Of a stretch of 64,000 bases of DNA, positions 14,019 to 28,199 are shown in pieces. The translations under genes were made by a program, and so were the position numbers. Source of the DNA: Aphis gossypii (Eukaryota; Arthropoda; Insecta; Hemiptera; Aphididae); contig NC_065530.1 of NCBI RefSeq assembly GCF_020184175.1, forward strand, positions 77,477,260 to 77,541,259. The letters run 5' to 3'. The notes beneath the pieces are model-generated. The model was given only the letters and a program-made list of their open reading frames with translations, made no database searches and was not told the DNA's origin. Position 1 is the first letter of the stretch. Each line of letters starts with the position of its first letter.

Positions 14019-16600
14019 AGATGATTTATCAGCATGCCGATCGGATAAATTTTTCACTATGTGATGAAAAAGGTTGTTTATGTTTTATTGTTTTAATGAC
14101 CTGAATATACCAAAATAAATACTAAAAATTGTATGAATTTTAAATTGCAAAATTACTTGCAAAATTTCACGGTTTTGACATATTTCATAAAAATTTGAAC
14201 TTTAAATACTTATAAAAAAGATTTAACTGTAATAAGAACAATATTCAAGAAACTTTATAACTTTATACCTAAAGTTTTTTAGGCATACAAATTTTTTTTT
14301 ATCAATATTTCAAAAAAAATACTTGGAAAATTCAAAAATATCAGTTATCTATAAACAGCTCAAAAAAGCAAGAATATTTTGAAAAATTAACCGTGTATAG
14401 ATAAAGTTAATATAAACATTTTTTTAAAAATTTCAAAGATTCGTTTCTGAGTTATAACAATATAAAAAATAGATTATGTCAAAAACTGGTTTTGTGTACA
14501 ATTCCAGTCTTTCGTAACTTTTTTGTGGTTTTTCCCGATGTTTTTGAAAACTGCTGGAAGCTTCTTACTATTAACCTCTGGCCTCTGCAATACATCAAGA
14601 ATATTCAATTTTCCACCGGCAACTACCCCTGAAGTTTTGAATTGAAGCATTATTTCGACAAGTGATGTTGTGCATAGATACAAAAACAATAAAAAAACAC
14701 ATATCATTGTAGAATCATTTCATTCAGAATTTAAAAGTAAAAACTCTAATCTTTATCATTTTAAAGTCCACCTGTATAAACTATAAAGTCTTCCTTTTTC
14801 AAATAAAACAACCCTCATCGAAATCAATTTCACAGCGCACGAGAATTTTTCTTGTTAGGCAAGTTTTCGTACTAAAAACGCTTAAACTCAGACACTCTTA
14901 AAGTTTAAGTTTCTTAAAACTTTTAATGTTTTTTCATCTGTTATTATCGAAATTCTATTGATTAAAATGAATTATAATAAGAACAAATAAATGCATGGTT
15001 CATTAAGAGGACATTTTTAGCTTTGTATTAACTCTACGTTATTTTATAAATATAGGTGTAATGAGTAAATCGTTGGTGAATATTATACCAGACGACTGTT
15101 TTTTTTTTCGCGAATCGCTGTAGTTCAAGATATAAATCTCCATGTTTTTATCAAAAATGAAAGAAAATTATTTTTAATTTTAATTTTAAAGTTTTATCGA
15201 ACGATTAATGTTTTTTATACTATTCGACTTTATCACACAGTAATACTGAAATATGTTAACCGGTGTTATAAATGTAAAATGATTGATAATCAATTCTTGA
15301 TAAATTTATTTTTATAAATAAATACATGTGTACGATATGAAATACGTGCACGTTTGCATAATTCAGTACATATAGTGTATAATAAGAAATTGTGAAGACG
15401 TATTCGACGCAATACGATTAATACGTTATGATATACAAGGTACGAGGACATGACGCAAACTTGACGTCGGTGGAAAATATTGTAAAAGCCGAGGGAATTG
15501 AATAACATTATATATTATTATATTTTTGTATGAGTGCGCGAAATAACAACAGGAGAAAAGAGAGGAGCTTTGCAAAATTGAAGCAGAGAAATCCTCCGGA
15601 GGACATCGCGTGTGTATTATATATTATGAAGAAACTTGTTGTGCTATTTTTTGAACAGTTTTTCAAACACAGTAGGTACAATATAATATTATATTGAACA
15701 CTATGTTATACACGTGGGAAAACCAAGGACCCGTCCGCCGCCCCACGATGGGATGTACGTCTTATAATATACGATATCCGTCGTTCAGCCTTGTGCGTAA
15801 TGCGAATGCAATACCTAATATAATAATATAGTCGACGTACTTTCGGACGACGAAGACGGATTTGTGTAATATACGATTTTATAATAAAAAGAGAATATTA
15901 TATAAATATAATATATTATTATAGACGTCTATGTCCGTTTTCAGGTCAACCGCGCAGTGTATGTATAATATACATTGTACACATATATACTTAAAATATA
16001 AATTCTTCCGGCGCGCGCGATTCCCGAGGACGACGACGACGAAGGATCCCAGTCGCAAGCGACGAAAAATTTGAAATGTATATAAAAAAAAAGAATAAGT
16101 CGTACAACTGACCGCCAAGGACGAGACGTCGACGGCTATTATAATAGGTACATACGTATACGCAAACAGCGTAAACGCCCTGCTCGACACCCCATATACG
16201 ACTTAAACAGCAGCGACGACATTACACATATAATATATAATAATGAAATGCATTAAATCGTATCGTGTGCGCTTTACTATATTTGTTATTGTTTCTTTTT
16301 TTCTTTTTTTTTTCTCGCCATAACAATCCGTAAAAACGTGTATAGGCGGTACAATGCACCGATGTAAAGCTCTGCAGCGGCGGTCCCGCTGGGCGTAGTC
16401 CAGATTTAAAAAAAATCACGTATAACAATACGTGCGTGCGTGTTTTTGTATGTGTGTGTGTGCGTGTGTGTGAATGCATATATGAGTGAGTGTGTACGTG
16501 CGCTTGCGCGTATGAGCGTACGTTGTTTCTTATTATTAATTTTTTTTTCTTTTTGGATTTCGAATCTCACACGACTGGAATACTCAAGTGGGGCTGAGGT
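14019..16600. other. Intergenic region upstream of Gasp
   Basis: No gene is recognised. 14090-14720 is AT-rich and looks like interspersed-repeat sequence, including a phrase near 14540 about a repeated AAACTGCTGGAAGCTTC-type motif. From about 15500 the sequence becomes less AT-rich, with CG-containing patches near 15720, 16010 and 16370. This is compatible with upstream regulatory DNA of the Gasp promoter at 16621. A (TG/CG)n tract lies at about 16431-16475. Confidence 0.5.
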
Positions 16601-16620
16601 CGCGCCAGGTAGGACGTGCA

Positions 16621-16657
16621 TATAAAACAAGAGGCGAACACTGGCCGCTCACCAGTG
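16621..16657 (+). promoter_or_regulatory. Gasp core promoter: TATA box plus initiator
   Basis: TATAAAA at 16621-16627 is followed about 30 bp downstream by ACCAGTG at 16651-16657, a fit to the arthropod initiator (consensus TCAGT/TCAKT). The spacing is what TATA-Inr promoters require. This places transcription start near 16653-16654 and gives a 5'UTR of about 165 nt before the ATG at 16818. TATA-driven initiation suits a developmentally regulated cuticle gene. Confidence 0.6.
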
Positions 16658-16817
16658 CCGATCATCGCGTTACCGCTCGCGAAAGTGAATTCGATTTTAT
16701 CATTTCATAATATTACTCTACTATTATTATTTTTTTTTTGTCGAGTGATTTACACGTCGCCGTATCTCATACATCATCACTACTATTAAATTTTCTTTAG
16801 ACGCGGTCCTCGTCAAG

Positions 16818-18813
16818 ATGAAGATCTATCTACTCGCTTCCGTCTTGCTCATCGCCGCATATCAAGGTAACAATTGCGCGCCAATAGATAATATATTAAA
16901 ATATATGCCACGAATAATCGTAATATACGTTGCAATGTTTCTGTGCGCTTCACAATAATATACTGACCAGGGTTTTATCTCGTCTCGGAAATCGATAACA
17001 CTATATAAACGCAAATTTTATCAAAAAAATCTTCACGCTTCTAGAGTTTAGCACCTACCGCTACTTATAATCGGTTTATATACCTAGCGTATTTTCTTTG
17101 ATCCGTGACGAGAAGTCTTAAAAAAAAAACCAACACAACGCATCTTATGATCCACTCCTATAGGTGCGTATATTATAATAATATTGTATAATCGACGATT
17201 GGTACGGTCGGTTTGTGTGTTTTTCGACATATTTTCGTCGGTTTATGTAACACAGTCCGTTGTGTTCGTGTTTCCGAAAATCCGTCAGTATACAACGCGA
17301 CACACAACATAAACGACGCGTATTCGATGTGTTACATCATGCAACCCGGACACGAAGAGATCGGTGAAGCAATGAAATATACGCGACTATGGGTATAATA
17401 CAATATAATAATGCGTTCGTATATTAAATTATACTCGTGGGTAATGGTGTGACTTATATGTGTCGCGCATACCGCAAATTATGGCGTATTATAATAATAT
17501 TATATACAGGCAACATTGCAGTACCTATACGCCCGACATATTAATAATATAATATAGGTAAACGTAGTACCATATATATATATATACTATATATATATAT
17601 ATATATTATATATATATATATAGTATGTGTGTATGGTGCATATAGGAACGGCAGAGTGAAAGAAAAATAAAAAATTTCAATCCAGCTATACCTATATTAT
17701 GTTTGTGGTCTATCAGCGGTGTGGGAAAAGTGAAATTTTGACAAGTTTCTTCCTCCTATGTATCGTGGTATATATACCTAGAAAATTCTGTTACCCGCGC
17801 AAAACATATTTCCACATACGCGCAACATGCACACAAACAATCTGTCTGTTATAGTGTAATATATAAAATAAACGAAAAATTGATTAAGTATATTTATAAA
17901 AATTAAAGAGATAAGTACGTGCGGTATGTAAATTTCCATGTCTTTCATAATAAGAATATTTTATCCTAATGCTGGACTATATAAATACATCCATGTATTC
18001 AGAATTTCGAATCGAATTTTTTACTCAAATTCCTTCTTATTATATTTATAAATTGTCGACAGTAACATAGTTAATTTCATACATGTCTTATAAACTCAAT
18101 AAGAAAACCAAATTCAACAAAGACAAAATAATTATAAACACAAAATTCCAATATAAAAGTAACGTGCAGAGCAAAATAAATGTTCCTCTTTATTACTTAA
18201 CAGTGATCCTTAAAATCTTATCTGCTGCAGGTACTATACATAATATGCTTTTTCCCATCCGAGGTGGTAATTTTTAGGAATTATTTGTCGCTGCATAATT
18301 TTATGACGATAACACGCTTACAATCGTCTATATAGATGAGCATCATGTCAACGGGTCGTCGGACGTCGTTCGCTTCTTTTGTGCGTAAAGTATAATACGA
18401 TAATATAATTAAAGATGAACACTTCAAAACCAGTAAACTGATAAATATTTCTCGGGGTGCAGTTAGACGAGAGCGCAGTAAGCACGTACCTGTTATAATA
18501 AGTGCTCGCGCCTGTGACAGGAAAAGTGGGAAATGGCGACGGATATTACAATAATTAAAAGTGTTCACATATTGTTGACCGTGCTCGTATAGACTGTACA
18601 GTGTTAGTGTGTAATGCTTGTAAAGTAACATAAAGGCGATCGGGACACGGGGTGGTAGTGAGAGTGGGAGATTTAAGACTTATAAACGCGCGTTTCTTAC
18701 TCGATTTTTATGAACCGGAAGACTAAGGTGTGTTTGTGTATACATTACATAATGGCCGAGACGTTTTCGAACCTAAAGACTGAGGAGACGTAACGCCAGT
18801 GCCTAACCCTTTT

Positions 18814-18849
<36 letters not shown>

Positions 18850-21800
18850 ACTCCTCTCTCTTTCTATGTATGTATAGATTTTTCTCTCTATCTATCTGCT
18901 TCCACTGGCTGTAACGGGGCGGCCACTCACCTCTAGCGACGACGGCCACTCCAAAATGTGACAGCGTCTAATGAATAATGGATTGCCGATGATAATAATA
19001 ATAATAATATTAAAGCGAGTCGACACGATCGATGAGCTCACGGAAAACGCGCATATATTATCAATTACGCAATTATCATAGCATTCGTACGCCATATACA
19101 TATTATGGTATATTAGATACCTATATAGAAATAATACCAATAAGTGTATAATAACGCATATATACGGAGATTAAGACTTTTGTCAACTTTTAGGCACGCC
19201 CAAGGACGTTGATAACCTACATATTATATTATACATGTGTGTTGTTACTGTGTCTGAGTGTGTGTATTGTGTGTTATGCAGACAAATAAATATATATTAT
19301 ACGACATAACATGGTGACCGTGTGATATAATAATAATAATAATATAATTCCGTTTTCTCTGCTAAAGAATGTCGTATGTAACGAGATTATGCAGCGCGCG
19401 CGTGCGTTTGATATTATTATTATATATATTCGCACCCATTGCCTAGGACCATAAAAACGAGTTCGCTTTCTATCGGCGACGCCGCCGTGTTCACTTGGGC
19501 TTGGTCTGGCCACAGTCCGGTTTTCGTCTTCCTGCAACCGTCCGTCCGCGGTTTTATCCTATGATATAACAATATAATATTAATATTATAAAATATCGTA
19601 CTCGTTATATTATTGTATAATATTGTCGGGCGGTCACAAATCGGTAGTATAATATACACTCGCACTCGACGCATTCATCGTAAATTCGTGAACATACTAT
19701 GATTAATAGTACCTAATCAACGGAGTAGAATACTTATGTGTACAGGGAAGGGCACGCGAGTCTTGGACTTACGTGTATAGTTTATACGTTTACGCAACAA
19801 TCGATACAGTCGGATATCCATAAGCGCACATGATTGCGACACCCACGAACGAGACACATTACAATACTTTGAATATATTATATGTAGAGTGAGAGAGAGA
19901 GAGGAGAGAGTCAAATCGTTAATACGCACATTAATAGTCGTCGTCGATCCGTTCTTTTTATTATAAATAAATTGTCCTTCTTCGTTTTCGTGTGCGTAAC
20001 ATGGGTGACCTAAAACGAGACCATCATATTACATACCTAATAACGAGCTGCAGTGTGGAAATAAAAATAAATTCGCCTGTATATTATAACGAAAACCGGC
20101 TGCAATCTTCATTTGATGCGCCGCACGCCGGCGGGACATCGCGTGCGTGACCCACAAGAGTGACCACTGTCGCCGCCGCCGGTCGTACCTATATAGTCAA
20201 AACTGGATACAACTACGTATATTATATTATATTATTATTATATATTGCGCACGTATTAATATATTATTATTGCCCATATACGGCGTGTGTCATAATTATT
20301 ATTATCATCGTCATTTTTGACCCAGAAACCCGGGGCGAGTTCCATTCCCGGTGTTTCGTAATCGCCTATGGTTACAGAATAGGCATCTACCGCTACACGG
20401 ACACCATTAAAAAATGTCTCTATACACAATATATTTATTGTACTTACGTAGGTATACATCCGTTGCAATATAATAATATAATGTATATACGGACGCGTTA
20501 CGCGTACAAACTCGTAGGCGGGCGGGCCGAGAAGGGTAGAGTGACAATTGTTTTCGTATACCATTGTACGCACACGCCGACGGACGCGCAAACAGTAATA
20601 ATAAATATATAACAACGATATACATAGATAAAACGATGACGAGAAGTGAGATGTAAAATAAAAAGCTGCAGAATCATACTTGCGATCGTACCCATCTAAA
20701 GGTCATCGAGCGATAGAATCCCATGGCTCCGGAGGCGACTACAATAATTGTATACGCATTCTGTATAGGTGTTGTGCTGCTGCAGTGGTCCAGCCACATG
20801 TGATATTATTATTATCATCAGCATTATTAAATACAATACGCGTACTCTAATAACTCGTGTGAGGAGGCCCGTGCGTGTGTCTGTGAGCACAAAAATATTA
20901 TAATTACATAACTACGTCATCGTCGTCGTCGACTACCACGTTTTGAATACCTCCGCCGTCTTAGCGACGCGTTGCATAAGACGACCGGACACAATGGAGC
21001 ACGCCCCAAGGTCCTGGGAAACAACTATATAATAATAATAATATTAATAGTAATAGTAATAATATACCTATAACGAGCGCCATGTTTATTAACATTATAA
21101 TTATTGTCGTCATCGTTATCGACCACCGTCGTCGTGCCTATATGTAATATGTGATAAATAATAATATGCTCTTCGTTTATACATTCACAGTTCACGGCCA
21201 GAGAGAAGAGTTCAAGTGCCCGGACGACTATGGTTTCTACCCACACAGCTCATCGTGTGACAAGTACTGGAAGTGCGACAACAACGTGGCCGAGCTTAAG
21301 ACTTGCGGCAACGGTTTGGCTTTCGATGACACCGACCCCAAGTACCTGAAAGAAAACTGTGATTACCTACACAACGTTGACTGCGGTGCTAGATCACAAT
21401 TGGGTAAGACTCAGTCAACAGTATTTAAATAATGATTTAAGATTTTAAACGTCGACTTTCATAGAACTTTCTGCGACCACCAATCGCGTATAAAACCTTC
21501 AAGTTATATCTTATATTTACCTCTTTCCTCCACAAACATAACTAATAACTACTATACTCTATCGGAAAGTAATTGCACTTTATCGATAGTCTCTATTTTG
21601 AACTAGTTTGATTAACTACATTCAATTCCCAAACTTTTTTAGTCTTCTCTACTATACAATTCATATTTTCCTTGATACGACACAAAGTCTTCTTCCTTGG
21701 AGTTTTCTTCTGTTAGATTACAACCCTTACTGTTTTATATTTTCCTCTCCTTTGTTAGGTGACCTAACATATACATGTGTTTTTTTTCTTAAATGAAGCT

Positions 21801-24800
21801 CATCGCAGGTGCTAGCTTTACTCCGTCGTACAATTATACGTATTGTATATATTTGTATATCTATAATAATAATTATATTTTATTATGTCGTGTCATGACA
21901 ATAACTTGAATAATTTATCCAATTTAGAACCTGCCATCAGCACACCTCACTGCCCAAGATTATACGGAATCTTCCCAGACGATGTCAAGTGCGATACCTT
22001 CTGGAACTGTTGGGGAGGTGAAGCTAGCAGATACCAATGTTCCCCGGGTCTGGCTTACGATCGCGAATCCAGAGTGTGCATGTGGGCCGACCAAGTACCT
22101 GAATGCAAAGTTGAAGGTTAGTATACTTCATACTATAATGTGATAAAGTATTTTAGTCAAGCATACTTGAATTATGAATACACAATAGTATCAATTTGAA
22201 TTACGGCGTACTTATTATTATTATTTTGTGGTCTACCACAGAAGTAGCAAACGGTTTCAACTGCCCAGCCGCCGGAGAAGTATTGGCTTCCATTGGATCT
22301 TTCAGCAGACACGCTCACCCAGACGACTGCAGAAAATACTACATCTGCTTGGAAGGCACACCCAGAGAATACGGTTGCCCGATCGGCACAGTTTTCAAGA
22401 TCGGTGATTCCGACGGCAGTGGAAGCTGCGAGAACCCCGAGGACGTTCCCGGATGGTATGCAAACACGACATAACTATTATAGTTTTTATTCTTTATAGT
22501 ATTTCGACACGTGTACTCGCTACTCACCCTCTATAAAATATAATAGACTTGACATAATAATGCATAGGTATAATATGATTATAGTGATTACGCTTATTAC
22601 GTATTATGCATCGCCTAGTATTATTTGTATACTTTTTAGTGATTTATGCTCGAAACAATGTATTCTCTGTATTAGGATTACTATGACCATACTGCAAATA
22701 ATAATTTTACAATCATTTAGTGTAATACCATGCAGAAATCTAGACCACATTATTATATTCTGGTATAGCGTATAGGTATTTAACAGTTGACATCTATAAC
22801 AAACTATTTACGATTAAATGATCTATTTTTACTTATGGAGCATCGTAAGTTAAATTGTACGCACATACCTAAACGTGGTTATATTATAAGACATCAGACC
22901 GAATATTATTTTCGTTTAAATTTTCGGTGGTGATTTAACACTTTTATGATCGCCTAAAACCCATGGAGGTAATGTTTCGATATAAATTCTTTCCCTAAAG
23001 AGTTAGTGAGTACACGTGAAAAAATTACTTATAAACATATTATATACAATAATTAACATCTCGGCGTGCATGATGTGGCTGCATGTGGTTTTCAAACCGT
23101 CATCGTCGCAAGGGTTGAAGCGTGGTGAAAACCGAAAACACGCAAGTGCATGGCCCGCGCGACGGATAAGAGTACTTCTCAGACGTTTCTTCTATATTAT
23201 ATTCTATATAACACAAGTTTAAACTGATAAAGTCGGTTTTTTCTCTTTCGAATCGTTTAAGTCTCCGACGCAAATTTCATTATATAATATGCATATTATT
23301 ATGCGCATTTCATCGGTGCGGAAAAACCACAAACACAGCACGCTACAAAGGTGCCACCCAAGTGTTTATTATATATTATACATAGGTATATTTTCTTATC
23401 GTTTTACAGATATTGTTTCTTTAATATGTATTTCCTTTTGCGAAAGCGCTTTTACTAAAACAAACATTAGACGTCAATTCGCAATTATAATATAATATAC
23501 AGGTATACCTCCAACGCGTGCAGATAAATACGAAATTATAAACCACTGCAGCAGAGAGAGGCATATTATAATCATTATTGCAATAGTCGAGTGTGAAAAC
23601 GTTTTTACCGTGATATTAATGCGGTATATTAGAATAATACGAATCGTTATACACAGATAGTTTCACGGGCCGATTGCACAGTTCTAGAAGCGGCGAGAAC
23701 GAAATATCACCGCCGTAATCTCCGCGCCACAATATTATATTATATTAGATATACCTATATGTATAATATATAATAAACACTGGCACAAGACACAACACAT
23801 ACATCGTAACTACATAATGACCGGGTGCGTGCGTGCATAACGATATAGATATGTATATATAGGTTTTAATTGTACAAATCTCCATATAAATTATGTATCT
23901 ACGTAGTGTGTGTTTGTGTGTGTTGTACGCATAATATGATGTGAGTTAACAGCGTGTGGTATGCGGCTACGATATATTTATATGCGCACAGACGTGTCTG
24001 TAAATACATAATCTTATTATATCGTCCGAAATCTTAAAAAAATGTAAATGTGTATCGCGGAGTTTGAACCACAAAAAGTGAAAGCGATACTACGCTTCTA
24101 TGTGTTAGGTATATACCTATTATACAGACTATATTTATTTACTGCTACAGCGGTCTGCAGCAGTATATAAATATTTGTTGTACATCGCGACTATACCTAC
24201 CTATCTACGGATTTTAACCCGCGGCGGTGGAAGAAAAAGTTCCCAGTCTAGTATATACGACTATATATAATATACCTACGTTGTACATAATAATATATAA
24301 TATTTTAGACCGTGTATATAGTATCTATATAATAATTTAACGACTTTACGACCGCGTGATGTTTGGATTTAAAATACATTATATATGTGGTGCCAATGAA
24401 AGGAAAAACGCCCATCCCGAGGAGTAGGAAAATCGTCTTATATATATACCGCTCATTATTATCGCTGAAGTAAAAAAAAAATTTAAATATACTTATAACA
24501 CGAATTCCTCAAAACGACGTGCATATAGCGTTATGCTGTACGCTCCGCGCGTCTCCTCCGTTGTTCCGGTGCAAGTATTCCGCCCCGGGTTAGGTTTTTT
24601 TTTATAAGCGGTTATGATGATGCTTTCACAGAATCCGATTCATAATTGGCCCGAGTTCAACTGCAACTGTGTGCTCAACACCCATCCCGCTGCAATTATT
24701 GTTTGATATGAAATTCAATTACATACCTATTAACATAATATACGCGCAATTACATAATAATATAAAGTAGGTTCCGAGATTATGTCGCATAAAATTATAT

Positions 24801-25563
24801 CGTAGTGCTCGACCAAAACCTGTTAAATCGATAATTGTGTTGCATTTGACATTACATTTTTTTTTCGACGTACACGACCGACGATCGACCCGCTCCTTCG
24901 AATCGTATGCGCACTCAATGACACCGTGTATACCTGTATGTATATAATATAATATATCGTAAATGTTTTTTTTAATATACTGTGTTGAATATTTATCTCC
25001 GACGCATCCTTCGGGTTTTTCTTAGACTATCCACTAAACACACACACACACATATAAAATACATTATGTATAATAATATTACACACGTAAATATTTATAA
25101 ATGTATCTATAAATATTATATTAGGTATATACATGCGTTACATGTGACATTTGTATAGGTATTATATAGTTAGGTAGTGATAATATTATATTTAGTGATA
25201 TACATTAGCATAATATTAATATGATAAATAATATATAATAACGACTCGGCGACGACCGTGGACGGAGTAAAAAAAAAAAAAATCAAAACAAACCTACCTA
25301 TGTGTGTACGCAGTGAGGACTACTACGGTGACTTGGATCTGAAGGCGATCAGGAAAAGCGAACTATTATCCGGGCTAGACAACAAGTCGAAACAATCATC
25401 GTCGGCCGAGTCCAAGCCAGCACCAGCAGCACCCAAGGCACAGCCACAGAGGCAACAACAACAATCCAACAGGCCACAACCCCAACAACAGCAGTCCAAC
25501 AGACCACAACCCCAACAACTCCCAGTCTCCTCGCAGTCGTCCAAAGACTACGAAGACGCTTAG
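16818..25563 (+). CDS. Gasp: Gasp-type cuticular protein (CPAP3-C / obstructor-C), long isoform, exons 1-4 plus exon 5a
   Basis: Secreted chitin-binding matrix protein with three CBM14 (peritrophin-A) domains. Family members organise chitin in cuticle and the tracheal lining. Exons: 16818-16866, 21191-21403, 21928-22116, 22242-22455, 25314-25563. All junctions are GT-AG and in frame, giving 304 aa. Residues 1-19 form a signal peptide (MKIYLLASVLLIAA core). The cysteines of the three domains are 26/39/45/55/73/81, 96/109/115/125/138/147 and 158/180/186/196/213/222. Strings such as WKCDN, ENCDYLHNVDC, YQCSPGLAYDR and CPIGTVFKIGDSDG match insect Gasp closely. The tail after EDYYGDLDLKAIRKSELLSGL is low-complexity and Gln/Pro-rich, with QQQQSNRPQP repeated twice. 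Exon 4 ends inside the codon of Cys222 (TG|T), completed by exon 5a. Intron 1 is 4.3 kb and intron 4 is 2.9 kb. The family and exon structure are secure; the symbol is by orthology. Confidence 0.94.
17571..17635. repeat. Long TA-rich palindrome in Gasp intron 1
   Basis: Runs of (TA)n are interrupted symmetrically by CTA/TAG: ACCATATA on the left is mirrored by a TATGGT end on the right, and TACTATATA by TATATAGTA. The whole stretch can fold back on itself. It is probably an expanded dinucleotide repeat that has become palindromic. Confidence 0.7.
18809..18863. repeat. (TC)n microsatellite in Gasp intron 1
   Basis: A polypyrimidine tract of TC units with a few T and CA interruptions. It continues weakly to about 18897 with TCTA units. 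Confidence 0.8.
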
Positions 25564-27971
25564 ACAACTACAGCGACGTAACTCGCCCGCGGTGACGGAC
25601 ACACATACACAAACACGCAAACACACTGACTTTTTGAGTTTTTTTTTTATATAGAACTTACGGTTTTTGAATTGCGTGAGCACCGAATTTTCTCTCCCCA
25701 ACCCCTATACTACTTACTACCCCCGCCCGACGTATATAAAATTAACGATTTATGTATAGAGGATTTATATACAGGTGCTCACACAATTTAATACGTTTTT
25801 TTTTTTTAATTATTATACGTAATATTATTTTGTTTCCTTTTTTTTATACGCTTTTTTTTTTTAATCGACGTCGTACTCGAATTCGATCGACTGTTCCGTC
25901 CGTTCCCCTAATCCCCTGTGTAATTTATCCCTGTTCCCATGATTAATTGTAAACAGTTACGGTTAACACATCAATGCGACGGTGGCAGCAGCTGCAACCG
26001 CAAATTGCTACTTTTAATACTGCCGCTGGACATTCCTATCACCAATACACACACGTTTTTGTTTATATGTTTTCGTATTTAAGTGCAAAAATCAAAAAAA
26101 AAAATATATTTAACTACCCGAATTTTAATTCAAAACACAATCAATACAATATGTGCATTTATTATGTATTAAAACCCCAACCGTTACATTTTAGTTAGGT
26201 AATCCACATTGTCCCGTTCACATATATATTGCGTTTTTTTAAAACATGTATGTATAAAATAATTAATTCAATTTATATTATACAATACTATATAAAAAAT
26301 ATTTTGTACAAATTGCGCCCTTTATTTTTATAATGTGTACTTGTCTTTGTAATAATTATGTTTTTTATTATTGTAAGTTTATTAATAATTCGTCATTTTA
26401 TTATGATTATATTAAAAACATAGTTATTATACTAAATATATTAATATATATATATATATTTGAAAACAAATATTTTTAAATTGTTCATTACTCACCGCTG
26501 CCTTCGTCGTAATTATTATTCTATCGTAATAAATAATAATAAATAAAATTAAACTCGTCCTGTGTCCTATTCGCCTATAAACGGTTACGACGTTTCGAAT
26601 GCCAACGGGTAAAAAATAAATATTCATTAACTGCAAGCGCAACACTAAAACGTCTAAAACACACTTTAGATGTACATAATATAACAGCATATAAATATAT
26701 ATTAATATATAAATATTATATTATAGAGATAGGTATTGTACCTTGCATGCAGCTAACACGAGCGCTTCATTCATATCTACACAATACAATAGTGTTGTAG
26801 ATATTAGTAACTTTTGAATGTCGTCTTGCGAATGATTTTCAAAAACTTGAGACTTTCCAGTTTTAAAATAAAAAGGTTTAAAACATATACATCGTCTTGA
26901 GGTCATAGAACTTTTAATTGGTTATACTTGAATGAGTAGTACTTAATAAAATATAATCTTGTTAAAGCATTCACGTTTATCGTTTCGATATTCATACAGT
27001 AGGTACGCACTATTACACGCCTTTGTCTGGAATTCAAGATTGTATTATTATATAACAAAAATACGTGATATTTGTTTTGCAACAGAACAAGTTAATTTTC
27101 CTATAAGTAAAACAATATAATATACAACAATTATTAACTTTAACCCCATTGCCCGAATTTGGTTGTTCTCTAAAAGACGCGTTAAAATAATGCGTGTTGA
27201 ACGTGTTGCTATAAACAGTGTTACAAGGCGTAGACACATGCAAATTATGCACATAAACGTATGATCATTTTAATCGGTATCGAAATCGATCGATTTAAAC
27301 GGCGAAATTTATAAGCGTTGTTTGTGCCGGCGATAGGAATTTAATGATAATTTATATCCGGTCGAAAGCCAGAGCGGATTACGCCTATAAAAAATTGGAT
27401 TTACACACACGCCCAAACATTAAGTCATACGACCGCAGCTGTTACGTGGTGTTATTGATTAAAACGGAATAATGGATAATTATTATAACGTATATTTACC
27501 CTAATAATAGTTACTCGACACGTTCGGTTTCCAACAGGGTTTTATCTAACGTGTTTTAAAAAATGACCATATGCTGGGATAATAAACGAACGGACACGAT
27601 AAGAATAATTAATGCGAAAACTTAAGCGTAAAACTGCTTGAACGATATTATCATATACAATACATGTCCTATATAAATTATAATAACCAATAAGGAACGA
27701 TGCATGAAAAAGCTTCTTTAGTTTTTTAAACACGAAGAACAAATCTGTAAAACAAAATCTTTTAAGTGTACACAATACGCGCGATGCTGCAGTTAACAAA
27801 CCTAACACTAAAATAAAAAGAATAAGTATGAAATATTAACACATTAATAATTTATTTACGTATTATTTAATAAAATTGTTTTCAACTTAATTTAAGGATC
27901 ACAAAGTTTAAATGAACCAAAAAAAGTATTATGATTATTCTTAATTTTAATATTTACTTTTACGTTTATAG
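25564..27971 (+). other. 3'UTR of Gasp exon 5a and intron to exon 5b
   Basis: This stretch follows the TAG of exon 5a. It contains T-rich tracts near 25800-25860 and several AATAAA words near 26526-26545 that could end the long isoform. The rest is AT-rich with no exon-like block until the acceptor of exon 5b. Open frames here are short and featureless. Confidence 0.5.
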
Positions 27972-28032
27972 CGAAGATTACTACGGAGATGTTGACCTAA
28001 AAGCACTTCGAAAAATTGGATACAGACGTTGA
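27972..28032 (+). CDS. Gasp: Gasp alternative last exon 5b (short C-terminus)
   Basis: After the acceptor TTTATAG, the exon starts with C, which completes the split TG|C cysteine codon left by exon 4 exactly as exon 5a does with T. It reads C-EDYYGDVDLKALRKIGYRR and then TGA. This is a clear homologue of the first part of exon 5a (EDYYGDLDLKAIRKSELLSG) without the Gln/Pro tail. Joined to exons 1-4 it gives a 241-aa protein. It lies 2.4 kb beyond the stop of exon 5a, so use of one or the other requires alternative splicing and polyadenylation. I recall that alternative fifth exons (5a/5b) have been described for the CPAP3-C gene of the beetle Tribolium; this looks like the same arrangement. 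Confidence 0.85.
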
Positions 28033-28185
28033 TTGAGAGATGAACAAATGCACAACTCATCAAACAGAACCAAAGATATTACATACGACGGGGGCCAAAT
28101 AAAAACGGGCATTGGTTAAGATACCAAACATGTTGTTATTGATGTCAAAATACAAATTATACATACATACATGCGCTTGCCAAAA

Positions 28186-28191
28186 AATAAA
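28186..28191 (+). terminator. Poly(A) signal after Gasp exon 5b
   Basis: AATAAA lies about 155 nt after the exon 5b stop and is followed within 10 nt by a run of T. It is a good candidate cleavage signal for the short isoform. Confidence 0.5.
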
Positions 28192-28199
28192 TGCTTTTT

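Noticed and set aside
20160..20695. Overlapping open frames up to 150 codons in Gasp intron 1
   Set aside because: Tyr/Ile-rich translations of TAT/ATA repeats with no homologous motif; they lie within an intron.
25323..25701. Cys/Gly/Val-rich open frames antisense to Gasp exon 5a
   Set aside because: They are complements of the Gln/Pro-rich tail (CAA/CAG/CCA codons) and not genes.
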